From: an uncultured Clostridia bacterium
Lineage (GTDB): Bacteria; Bacillota; Clostridia; TANB77; CAG-508
Direction of reading: 5' to 3'
Assembly: GCA_934130085.1 (NCBI GenBank)
Contig: CAKOXK010000001.1
Coordinates: 124,001-188,000 of the forward strand
Length of the DNA stretch: 64,000 bases
Shown here: piece by piece, positions 27,553 to 35,190 of the stretch
Numbering within the stretch: the first letter of the stretch is position 1
Layout of the letters: the number at the start of each line of letters is the position of its first letter
The notes under the pieces: generated by a model
Databases searched by the model: none
Told to the model about the DNA's origin: nothing
The model's input: only the letters and a program-made list of their open reading frames with translations
Position numbers and translations under genes: made by a program

Positions 27553-27692
27553 AAGATTTAATCTTATATTGTTTTTCAATGCCTTGTTCGTTTCTTTCTT
27601 CGTTAGTCAAAACTATACTTGCGGAAGAAAGAAACATTCGCGCTTCGCTTGATCGCTAACGCGTCATTTTATACAATATAAGATTAAATCTT
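27553..27692. repeat. Intergenic palindromic repeat, copy 4
   Basis: 140 bp between two convergent genes. Outer arms AAGATTTAATCTTATATTG and CAATATAAGATTAAATCTT pair perfectly, with a matched change (AATCTT/AAGATT) relative to other copies. Inner stem GTTTCTTTCTTC with GAAGAAAGAAAC around GTTAGTCAAAACTATACTT. Confidence 0.9.
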
Positions 27693-27710
27693 GTATTAAT
27701 TGAAGTGTAA

Positions 27711-27742
27711 AAAAAGAAATATCTTAAAGATATTTCTTTTTT
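27711..27742. terminator. Bidirectional terminator
   Basis: AAAAAGAAATATCTT and AAGATATTTCTTTTT form a perfect inverted repeat with A and T runs, so it can end transcription on both strands between the convergent genes. Confidence 0.85.
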
Positions 27743-27745
27743 TGA

Positions 27746-30097
27746 TTAGCTGTTTGCATTATTATTGTTGTTCTTATTCTTTCCCTTAAATGTGTATGTA
27801 ATTGCGTCTTCGTTATTTATATCAAAGCTTAAATTTGATGTATCTGTTTGAACAGGATTTACATCACCAATTGTATCATCTGAGAAGTGGCGCATTGTAT
27901 TCATTTTAGGGGTGGTTATTTTTGAAAGTATGCTATCATGTTGTCTTTCTTCTGCAATACCACTTGTGAATTTTACAAAATTATATATCTTAACTTTTTG
28001 CTTTTCAAGGTATTTCGATGGTAAGAAATCAAGGTTGGCTGTACCATTTACTATTTTACCTTTTAAATCTTTAACCTTGTACATACATTTTTTGAATTTT
28101 AATGATTGTACTTTTCCAGGTTGGTATTTAGTTCTAGCAATATAAGCTGCAGAACCTTTTGCGTCGTATTCATCCTTTTCAAAATTATAGCTATCATGTT
28201 TGATAAGCCAATCTTTCTTTTCACCAATTTCTTTTGACCACCATTCATTATCTTCTGGAGTGTTATTACCAAATACGATTTTATTTGAACAGTTAGCAAT
28301 TATTGTGTTGCCAAGTTTTTCACCTTTTGATTGTATTTGTGCTAAATTCTGAGCAGATACTACTGATGCAACTCTATATTTTCTATAAACTGTAAAAATT
28401 GATTCTGTAGCAGGGCAGATGAAGTCAGGGAATTCATCAATATATAAAAAGTGAGGAATTCTTGAATTCTCATTGCCAGGTCTTCTTAAAACTGAGAATT
28501 GCATTAATAATAAGAAGAACAATCCAAAAGCCTTATGTGCACTTTCACCTAGATCTCCACGACGTGTGCAAACTAGGCAGATATCACCATTAGCAAGAAC
28601 ATCATCATAGTTTATATTGTGTTTTCTGTTGCATAGTATATTTTTTACACCAGGATATCTTAAAAGAGTATCGAGCTGTGCCATTGGCATAGAAACTAAT
28701 TTCTCCATTTCTTGTCTATTAGGACTATCTTGGTAAAAGTTTTTCTTAAAATAGTTAATTTGATTTTCATATTTTAATGCAAGTTCAGGGTCTTGTTCAA
28801 GTATTTTACACATCTTCTCAATTAGTTCAAAGTTATTAAGTAATTTTAGCATATCTTCAATATTAGGTAATTTTCCATTATTAATCTTTGGATACATAAC
28901 CTTTAATAAAATAGCTAAGTTTTCAACAACTTGATTTGATAGATTTGTTTTGTAAGCCATTTCTGATTCTGGGTTATTATCAGTATAAAAACCTTTTAAT
29001 ACAGTTGAGATAGATAGAGCTGTTTGAACTGGATCATCAAATGAAAATGGGTTTAATCCAATTGATGTAGGGTCATCAGGGTCTATCAAGTTATAATTTA
29101 AGCTGTAACTCTCACAAACTTTTTTGATCTTACCAATTGTCTCATAATCTGGAGCCATGTATGTTAAGCCTAGATTTTTGTATACTATTTTTGAAGCATT
29201 CTGACTTAAAATCAATTTGCTAAAGTATGATTTAAACAAATTGATTTTTGAAGGAACGGGTTTAATCATATTAAGCGAAAAGTTTGAATTTATATATTCG
29301 TTATCATAAGGAGCATCAAGAGTTGCTATTCCTGTTTTTAATGCTGCAAATGCAAGTGCTTTTGAAGATTCTCTAAAGAAACTTTTTTTACTAATATCTT
29401 GTGCTGCCCATGGTTCAAATATCAAAGAAGTTTTTCCAGCACCTGAAACGCCAACGACTAAAGTAGATTCAAAACGTCTAACTTCAGGAAGTTTAACATT
29501 ATTGCCATGATCTTTATCAGTACCAATGAAGATTTCATTAGTATAAGAGCCCCAGCCAATTGAAGTATCAGCAAGATTTATACCATCATAATCAAAGATT
29601 GAATCTTGTAAAATTTGAGTATCATTAACACCTTTGAACAATTTATTAAATAATAAATGCCATGTTGATAATGGAAGTGCAATGGCAAGAGATGAAAGAG
29701 CAGGCTGTATTAAATAAGCAAAATTCTTAATGAAGGATGTATAGGCTGGAAGAGATAATATTCCAATCCATATAAGCTTATTAATCCATTCTGTAATCAT
29801 TGTAATTCCTAATATATACAAAGCAGTACAATATGCATAAAACCAACCAAGTTTATCATCATCACACTTGATAAATTTAGAAGACATTGAAAATAAGAAT
29901 GCAAATACTGGGCACGCAAATGCTAAAGTATATTTAATAGGACCAAAATAATCTGTTGCAACACCAGTTATAATAATAAGTAAGAATTCTGTTAATCTAT
30001 CAACTATAACAAATATAGAAAGCAGAGTAAATATATATGTAAAAAATGTGTTTCTATCAGTTTTTAACTTCTTTAATAATTTATCTAATAATTTCAT
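27746..30097 (-). CDS. VirD4/TraG-type coupling ATPase (type IV secretion, conjugation)
   Basis: A 783-residue membrane ATPase. Four N-terminal membrane segments (about 18-150) are followed by a cytosolic ATPase with Walker A GVSGAGKTS (about 215-223), Walker B FLYIDEF (about 552) and the downstream VVSAQNLAQIQSKGE motif typical of TraG/VirD4 proteins. Such proteins pump relaxase-bound DNA to a type IV secretion channel. No relaxase, VirB4 or other channel gene is present in this window, so it is isolated. RBS AAGAAAGGG before ATG 30097. The low-complexity C-terminus ends in a run of Asn. Confidence 0.87.
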   Translation of the reverse strand: MKLLDKLLKKLKTDRNTFFTYIFTLLSIFVIVDRLTEFLLIIITGVATDYFGPIKYTLAFACPVFAFLFSMSSKFIKCDDDKLGWFYAYCTALYILGITMITEWINKLIWIGILSLPAYTSFIKNFAYLIQPALSSLAIALPLSTWHLLFNKLFKGVNDTQILQDSIFDYDGINLADTSIGWGSYTNEIFIGTDKDHGNNVKLPEVRRFESTLVVGVSGAGKTSLIFEPWAAQDISKKSFFRESSKALAFAALKTGIATLDAPYDNEYINSNFSLNMIKPVPSKINLFKSYFSKLILSQNASKIVYKNLGLTYMAPDYETIGKIKKVCESYSLNYNLIDPDDPTSIGLNPFSFDDPVQTALSISTVLKGFYTDNNPESEMAYKTNLSNQVVENLAILLKVMYPKINNGKLPNIEDMLKLLNNFELIEKMCKILEQDPELALKYENQINYFKKNFYQDSPNRQEMEKLVSMPMAQLDTLLRYPGVKNILCNRKHNINYDDVLANGDICLVCTRRGDLGESAHKAFGLFFLLLMQFSVLRRPGNENSRIPHFLYIDEFPDFICPATESIFTVYRKYRVASVVSAQNLAQIQSKGEKLGNTIIANCSNKIVFGNNTPEDNEWWSKEIGEKKDWLIKHDSYNFEKDEYDAKGSAAYIARTKYQPGKVQSLKFKKCMYKVKDLKGKIVNGTANLDFLPSKYLEKQKVKIYNFVKFTSGIAEERQHDSILSKITTPKMNTMRHFSDDTIGDVNPVQTDTSNLSFDINNEDAITYTFKGKNKNNNNNANS

Positions 30098-30301
30098 TAT
30101 AATAACCCTTTCTTATGTATTTAATTATCCCACAAAACGACTAAAAAAACAAGGTTTTATGAGATTATTCTTCCATAAATTCATAATAAATATTGTACAA
30201 TATATTTATAATAAATGTTATTACACATATAAATGAGGTTTAAACATCAGATATTTTCTTTTTCTGGTTAATAAATAAGCTTATTCATCATAGTAATTAG
30301 T

Positions 30302-31867
30302 ATGAAAAAATTAAAGGAAACGTTTGCAGAAAGTATTTTTAACTTAATGATATCACAAGTAGTGGTAAAAATATTAGGATTAGTTTATAGGCTTTATTTA
30401 ACAAACAAAGAAGGCTTTGGTGATTTAGGAAATGCTATATCTGGTGCAAGTTTTCAAATATATGCCTTAGCTTTAAGTGTAACAGCAATAGGAATTCCGA
30501 ATTCAATAGCAAAACTTGTAGCTCAAAAGAGCTCAATAGGCGATCATAAAGGGGCTCATAAAATTTTCAAAATATCACTATTACTATTCGGAACAATTGG
30601 AATCCTGGCAAGCTATTTAATGCTTTTTTTTGCAGGGACAATAGCTACAAACTATTTAAAAATTGAAGAATCAAAACTTTCGATAATAGCATTAAGCCCA
30701 TCCATTTTTTTGGTTTCAATCACATCAGTTTTTAGAGGATATTTCAATGGAAGAGAATCAATAAAAATTACATCAAGAGCACAGTCAACGGAACAACTTG
30801 TAAAAACAGTAGTAGCAATTAGTTTGATAGAGTTATCAATTCTGCTAACGAAAAAAAGTAACACAGTATTGATGGCAGCATTAAGTAATTTTTCAACAAC
30901 AATAGGGAATTTGGCTGAATTCATATACCTTTATATTAAGTACAAAAAATATAAAAAAGAAATCAACGAGGAAATCTTATTTAGTGTAAACACTGAGAAA
31001 ATAAGATTGTTATCAATTATAAAAGAAATTATGAAATATGCTATGCCGATATCGTTATCAGCAATAATTATGTCTATATCTAGAAGCATAGATTCTGTAA
31101 CAATAGTAAACGATTTAAAAGATATATTAGGCTATGAGGTAGCAAAAAAGGAATATGGGATATTATCTGGAAAAGTTGATACTCTTATAAATTTTCCACT
31201 TTCATTTGGAATGGCAATATCGGGAGCACTTTTGCCAACGATTGCAATGTATAAAGATAATCTGAAATTAAAGGAAGATAGAATAAATAAATCAATCTTA
31301 ATTGAAATGTTAATTGCAATTCCTGTTTCACTAATTTACTGTTTCTATTCAAATGAGATATTAAGTATATTATTCCCAAATGCTTCAAATGGAGGAGTAC
31401 TACTAAGAATTAGTTCTTTCTCAATTATATTTTTGATTTTAGAAGGAGTGATGACAACAATATTAAATGGAATAGGAAGGATATATGTACCAATTAAGGC
31501 AACATTTATAGGAGCAATTGTTAAATTGATTTTAAATAAAATACTAATAAAAAATGTTAATTTTATATTTGGAGGAACAAGAGGAGCAGCGTTAGGTACA
31601 TTAATCTGTCATGTTGTAACTTGTTTAATACTGATTTTAGAGGTTAGAAAAACTGCAAAAATAAAAATACACATAAAAAAAGATTTTAAAGTGTTAATTG
31701 CAACAGTAGCAATAATGCTATTATCAAAAATAATGTGTTTGGAATTGAGCAAATATTTGCCAATAAAAATAGGATTAATAATTAGTTTCATAATATCTGC
31801 AATTATATTCATAATCACAATACTAAAACTGAAAATAATAGAAAAAATAAATTTGAAACTGCGATAA
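30302..31867 (+). CDS. MOP-superfamily lipid flippase, SpoVB/MurJ-like
   Basis: A 521-residue polytopic protein with about 14 membrane segments. The N-terminal pattern (ISQVVVKILGLVYRLYLTNKEG, ALALSVTAIGIPNSIAKLVA) and GRESIKITSRAQSTEQ are those of the stage V sporulation protein B group, which flips lipid-linked peptidoglycan or polysaccharide precursors. It could serve spore cortex synthesis or act as the vegetative lipid II flippase. The RBS before ATG 30302 is weak. Confidence 0.85.
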   Translation: MKKLKETFAESIFNLMISQVVVKILGLVYRLYLTNKEGFGDLGNAISGASFQIYALALSVTAIGIPNSIAKLVAQKSSIGDHKGAHKIFKISLLLFGTIGILASYLMLFFAGTIATNYLKIEESKLSIIALSPSIFLVSITSVFRGYFNGRESIKITSRAQSTEQLVKTVVAISLIELSILLTKKSNTVLMAALSNFSTTIGNLAEFIYLYIKYKKYKKEINEEILFSVNTEKIRLLSIIKEIMKYAMPISLSAIIMSISRSIDSVTIVNDLKDILGYEVAKKEYGILSGKVDTLINFPLSFGMAISGALLPTIAMYKDNLKLKEDRINKSILIEMLIAIPVSLIYCFYSNEILSILFPNASNGGVLLRISSFSIIFLILEGVMTTILNGIGRIYVPIKATFIGAIVKLILNKILIKNVNFIFGGTRGAALGTLICHVVTCLILILEVRKTAKIKIHIKKDFKVLIATVAIMLLSKIMCLELSKYLPIKIGLIISFIISAIIFIITILKLKIIEKINLKLR

Positions 31868-31984
31868 AAAAAGGATAAAGAAACAAAAAGAATGTGCTTA
31901 AACACGTAACTATAATATATTTTATCGTCAACGAAATTTCATACTGTTTGCTATACTCGAAAAATAGAAAGAGAGGTAACAAAC

Positions 31985-32251
31985 ATGACACTTTCAAATG
32001 CAGTAAAACAGAGAATAATAAACATAGCAAATGAACAAGGAATAAAGATTCATAAGTTAGCCTTAAATTCTGGAGTTCCATACTCAACTTTAAGTAGTTT
32101 CTTAAATGGAAAATGTGAAAGCATAACACTAACTACATTATTACATATATGTGAAGGAACAGGACTAACATTAAAAGATTTTTTCGATGATAAACTATTC
32201 AGAAAAGTAAAAATAGGAAAAGAAGACGAAAAATTATCTAGAAAGGGATAG
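31985..32251 (+). CDS. XRE-family HTH regulator, first of a tandem pair
   Basis: An 88-residue single-domain Cro/CI-type helix-turn-helix protein: VKQRIINIANEQGIKIHKLA, then SGVPYSTLSSFLNGKCE as recognition helix region, and HICEGTGLTLKDFFDDKLF. It has no sensor domain. Strong RBS GAGAGG, and the next gene starts 7 bases after its stop. It clearly shares ancestry with the next gene (N-terminus, FFDDxLF end). Confidence 0.9.
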   Translation: MTLSNAVKQRIINIANEQGIKIHKLALNSGVPYSTLSSFLNGKCESITLTTLLHICEGTGLTLKDFFDDKLFRKVKIGKEDEKLSRKG

Positions 32252-32258
32252 AACAAAT

Positions 32259-32513
32259 ATGCAACTTTCTAATGCAATAAGACAAAGGATAATCAAGCTT
32301 GCAAAAGCAAGGAAAATGAAAGTAAGGGACATAGCTATAAAAGCAGGAATAAATCCATCAACATTAAGCAATTTTATGCTAGGACTTAATAAAACAATAA
32401 CATTAAATAAATTATATATGGTATGTATGGGGCTTGATATAGATTTGGTAGATTTTTTTGATGATCCATTATTTGAAAACGTAGTTGATGAAAGTGAAAA
32501 GGGAGTCAGATAG
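32259..32513 (+). CDS. XRE-family HTH regulator, second of a tandem pair
   Basis: An 84-residue HTH protein paralogous to the preceding one: LSNAIRQRIIKLAKARKMKV, AGINPSTLSNFMLGLNK, DIDLVDFFDDPLFENV. The recognition-helix residues differ from its neighbour, so they probably bind different or asymmetric sites, or form a heterodimer (inference). It lies just upstream of the tRNA-Leu gene and the recombinase remnant. Confidence 0.9.
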   Translation: MQLSNAIRQRIIKLAKARKMKVRDIAIKAGINPSTLSNFMLGLNKTITLNKLYMVCMGLDIDLVDFFDDPLFENVVDESEKGVR

Positions 32514-32586
32514 AAATAAAAAATATTACAAATGAAGCGCTGTAAAGAAAAAAGTTTGAAACATTAAAACTTTTTTGAAAATTGTA

Positions 32587-32616
32587 TTGACAAACCAGGA
32601 ATGCAGGTATTATAAT
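32587..32616 (+). promoter_or_regulatory. Promoter of tRNA-Leu
   Basis: TTGACA (32587-32592), 18 bases, TATAAT (32611-32616); the tRNA starts 20 bases later. Confidence 0.8.
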
Positions 32617-32635
32617 AACAATGTTCACGCGTTAT

Positions 32636-32722
32636 GCAGATATGGCGGAACTGGTAGACGCACAGGACTTAAAATCCTGCGGTAGCGATACCGTCCCGGT
32701 TCGATTCCGGGTATCTGCACCA
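32636..32722 (+). tRNA. tRNA-Leu (anticodon UAA)
   Basis: An 87-base class II tRNA with encoded CCA. Acceptor GCAGATA pairs with TATCTGC. The anticodon stem CAGGA/TCCTG encloses CTTAAAA with TAA as anticodon. There is a long variable arm (GGTAGCGATACC) and a T arm CCGGTTCGATTCCGG. Confidence 0.97.
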
Positions 32723-32763
32723 ATGACGTATCTGTTCGAACTAATTGAACAGACAGATACAAA

Positions 32764-32797
32764 AATCAATCAGAAAATAAATCTGGTTGATTTTTTT
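32764..32797 (+). terminator. Terminator after tRNA-Leu
   Basis: AATCAATCAG pairs with CTGGTTGATT (one G-T pair), followed by a T-run. Confidence 0.85.
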
Positions 32798-32832
32798 GTT
32801 GTCTAAAACAATATTAAAATCATCCAAACGAA

Positions 32833-33630
32833 ATGATGGTGTATAAATTGAAAATAATTAAACAAGAATTACAATTTGAAGAATGTCTAAAACAGAGACT
32901 TGAATTTATATGTGAATTTGCTAAGGTTAAGCCAGTATTTATCAATGGAAGTATTAGAAAAATAGACGTTGCTCCATTAGGCTATAAGCACGAAGATAAA
33001 AGATTGGTAATAGATTATTCTACTAAAGATGTTGTAGTTAGAATATTTGATTTATATTATAATGGCTACTCTTATCAAAAAATAAGCAATTTATTTAACG
33101 ATGAGAAAGTATTAGGAAAAGATAATTGGCGAGATTCTACCATTGTTACTATTCTTGAAAATGAAATATATAAAGGTGATTTTGTTCACGGCAAAAGAAC
33201 AAAGAACCCTACTTATTATGAAGATGTAGTTGAACCAATTATTTCAAAAGAAATGTGGGCTGATTGCCAAGTACAGAAAAAGAAAAACTCGAGAAGTTAT
33301 CAAAGAACATTGACATATTTATATTTACAAAAACTAAAATGTCCTAAATGTAATCGTATTTTAGGTGGTAAAGCTACTACGAAGAAAAATGGTAAGACAT
33401 ACTTTTATTATTATTGTAATGATTGTAAAGTTCAATTTAAAGAAAGTTTAATAAATGAGTATTTTGAACAATTTATAGATTAATTAACCGAATATGACTC
33501 TGTTGTAAATCAATTTTTCTTGCCTATGATAAAGCAAAAATTTGATGAACCTAAAGAACAATTAGAAAAAGAAATAAACGAAAAAGAACAAAAGAATAAG
33601 AAATCAGATAGATGGATAATTAGAAAATAA
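32833..33630 (+). pseudogene. Decayed large serine recombinase
   Basis: The frame at 32833-33483 (216 aa) contains the middle of a large serine recombinase: the Recombinase domain (APLGYKHED, VVVRIFDLYYNGYSYQKISNLFN, WRDSTIVTILENEIYKGDF) and the zinc ribbon (CPKCNRILGGK ... YYYCNDC). The N-terminal catalytic resolvase domain with its serine is missing. A TAA at 33481 interrupts the frame, yet the same frame continues with recognisable recombinase sequence (YDSVVNQFFLPMIKQKFDEP) to 33630 and then stops short. This is a nonfunctional relic of an integrated element beside tRNA-Leu. Confidence 0.88.
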
Positions 33631-33660
33631 AATTATAAAAGTTAAAGAGGAGTGGTACTA

Positions 33661-33936
33661 ATGGATTTTAAAGAAATAATTGATTATATAAAAAGTATGA
33701 GTGAAAAAGATAGATTAAAATTAGCAATTAGATTAAGCGAAACAGCTTATTCTAATATTGACTATGATAAAAAAGAATTGTTTGAAAAATTTGATACAAG
33801 ATTAAAAAATCTTGATGAAGAATATAGACAAAATTTAAGCTTTCCTAAGTTTATTTTAATGATTGTTGCTAGAATTACTGAATTAAGTAAAGAAGAACAA
33901 AATAAGATTGGATTATACTTATTTAACAACATTTAA
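33661..33936 (+). CDS. Hypothetical small helical protein
   Basis: A 91-residue, highly charged, mainly helical protein (MDFKEIIDYIKSMSEKDRLK, KNLDEEYRQNLSFPKFILMIV). The family is not recognised. Start ATG 33661 has AAAGAGGAG nine bases upstream; an in-frame GTG at 33652 touches that site and is rejected. It lies between the recombinase relic and the membrane-protein pair, so it is probably part of the same mobile-element residue. Confidence 0.65.
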   Translation: MDFKEIIDYIKSMSEKDRLKLAIRLSETAYSNIDYDKKELFEKFDTRLKNLDEEYRQNLSFPKFILMIVARITELSKEEQNKIGLYLFNNI

Positions 33937-33959
33937 ACAAAAATATGTTTGTGCTAATT

Positions 33960-33988
33960 TTGACAAAATTAACATAAAGTGATATAAT
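33960..33988 (+). promoter_or_regulatory. Consensus promoter of the membrane-protein pair
   Basis: TTGACA (33960-33965), 17 bases, TATAAT (33983-33988). The leader of about 95 bases holds a small CACC-TTAT-GGTG hairpin before GGAGG. Confidence 0.85.
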
Positions 33989-34090
33989 AGAAATGTATAG
34001 GTATATTCCTATTTAATATATATTAAACCCCGTTTTTTCACCTTATGGTGTTGCAATATAGAGAAAAAGAATTTTTGGAGGTAATAAAAA

Positions 34091-34465
34091 ATGTTGATTG
34101 CATTATACTTTTTCTTGGTTAATGTGGCTATTCCACAGATTGGAGCTTATGCTCAGGTTCTTCTTGAGCCAATTATGGTGAGTGTTATCACCTTAGCTGG
34201 TATTGTTATGCTCTTTGGAGCAGTTGGAATGAAGATTTCTAATAATTTGGGTTCTACCGTTGTTAGTGGAATCTTTAGAGGAATCGGATATCTTTGTCGG
34301 ACACTGTTTCAGGCACTTGGTTGGATTATTCGCAATACTTTCAGAATGATACCTCCCGTATTTAATGGAAGTAGAAGAACTTTTAATCAGATGGGACTGA
34401 ATGCAGTTATTAGCAATATTCTTGCAGTAGTTGTTGTCATCGCTTTCGTAGCACTTATTATTTAA
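34091..34465 (+). CDS. Hypothetical membrane protein, foreign-looking (124 aa)
   Basis: Three hydrophobic segments (about 1-22, 24-46 and 103-124) flank an amphipathic, Arg-containing middle (FRGIGYLCRTLFQALGWIIR). No family recognised. GGAGG precedes ATG 34091, within the same AATTTTTGGAGGTAA leader as the 13896 gene. Base composition is visibly higher in GC than the neighbours, and codon 70 is CGG, rare in this window. It forms a two-gene unit with the next gene, with a consensus promoter and strong terminator. Confidence 0.7.
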   Translation: MLIALYFFLVNVAIPQIGAYAQVLLEPIMVSVITLAGIVMLFGAVGMKISNNLGSTVVSGIFRGIGYLCRTLFQALGWIIRNTFRMIPPVFNGSRRTFNQMGLNAVISNILAVVVVIAFVALII

Positions 34466-34480
34466 ACAGGAGGATATATT

Positions 34481-34870
34481 ATGAATTGGCTTATGACACA
34501 GACTAATAGAATCAGAACATGGTGGAATACTAATCATGCAAACATCGAACAGGATGTAATTGAAGGAACAAGAAGAATTGGCAGAGGAATGGATAGAATT
34601 TCTCGCAATATTGGCAGATTAATCCTTATGGGAGTTATCATTAATGTCATTTCGAATTATTTTTATCCTGAATTTGCCACTAGATTTCCTATCATTTATG
34701 GCTGGTTTGATGGATGGCTTCAGTTGGGAGAGCTTGCACTTAAAGCTGGATTAGGAGGTATTTACGCATTCTTTACTGGAAATTTCAGCGAGTTCTGGAG
34801 TGAGTACAGTAGTGCTGTAAATGAAGCAATTCAGCAATTCGTAAACTGGCTGAGTATGCTCCGCTTTTAG
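34481..34870 (+). CDS. Hypothetical membrane-associated protein, foreign-looking (129 aa)
   Basis: An N-terminal amphipathic basic region (IEQDVIEGTRRIGRGMDRISRNIGR) is followed by a hydrophobic segment (LILMGVIINVISNYF) and an aromatic-rich C-terminal half (YGWFDGWLQLGELALKAGLGG, FSEFWSEYSS). No family recognised. RBS AGGAGG, 15 bases after its partner. Composition matches the partner, not the chromosome. The pair could be toxin/immunity or membrane pore-like proteins, but nothing visible proves it. Confidence 0.7.
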   Translation: MNWLMTQTNRIRTWWNTNHANIEQDVIEGTRRIGRGMDRISRNIGRLILMGVIINVISNYFYPEFATRFPIIYGWFDGWLQLGELALKAGLGGIYAFFTGNFSEFWSEYSSAVNEAIQQFVNWLSMLRF

Positions 34871-34885
34871 CAATCAAAGGGATTT

Positions 34886-34918
34886 CCGTCGGTATATACC
34901 GACGGTTTTCCTATTTTT
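34886..34918 (+). terminator. Terminator of the membrane-protein pair
   Basis: CCGTCGGTATATACCGACGG is a perfect 20-bp palindrome followed by TTTTCCTATTTTT. Confidence 0.9.
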
Positions 34919-34931
34919 ATTTATATATGTA

Positions 34932-34959
34932 TTGTAATTTTATTAAAATATGATATACT
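34932..34959 (+). promoter_or_regulatory. Promoter of a probable small RNA
   Basis: TTGTAA (34932-34937), 16 bases, TATACT (34954-34959). Confidence 0.55.
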
Positions 34960-34965
34960 TTAATA

Positions 34966-35086
34966 AATTGATTGATTTCACATCAATCGTCAAGAGAGCC
35001 AAAAAGTTGCAGATAACTACTTCGTTGGCACCATTAGAAAATATTAAAATAGAAGTGTTGCAATAAACATTTCTATTTTTTTTTAT
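34966..35086 (+). ncRNA. Candidate structured small RNA with own terminator
   Basis: About 120 bases without an open frame, bounded by a promoter and an intrinsic terminator. Hairpin 1: GATTGAT-TTCAC-ATCAATC (34970-34988). Element 2: GCCAA (34998-35002) pairs with TTGGC (35025-35029) enclosing AGTT/AACT. Terminator: AAATAGAAGTGTT with AACATTTCTATTT, then nine Ts. The next gene has its own promoter at 35135, so this is not simply its leader. It matches no RNA family I recognise. Confidence 0.5.
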
Positions 35087-35134
35087 TGAAACGATTTAAA
35101 TTATCTTCATTAATAGCTATTTGCCAATGTCTTA

Positions 35135-35163
35135 TTGACTGTATTTGTCAAGAATAGTATAAT
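35135..35163 (+). promoter_or_regulatory. Promoter of the TPR gene
   Basis: TTGACT (35135-35140), 17 bases, TATAAT (35158-35163). Confidence 0.8.
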
Positions 35164-35190
35164 ACTCTAGAAAGAAGGAGAGATTTATTC

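Noticed and set aside
32728..32760. Inverted repeat after tRNA-Leu as an integrase attachment core
   Set aside because: It is an imperfect hairpin and no matching copy was found at the far side of the island.
33481..33483. The stop inside the recombinase relic as another recoding site
   Set aside because: It is a plain in-frame TAA with no CGG and no frame change, and the gene is truncated at both ends, so it is ordinary decay.
34298..34300. CGG in the 34091 gene as a +1 shift site
   Set aside because: A shift there leads to a stop within about 17 codons while the zero frame is open and hydrophobic as expected to the end. The same holds for CGG 13926.
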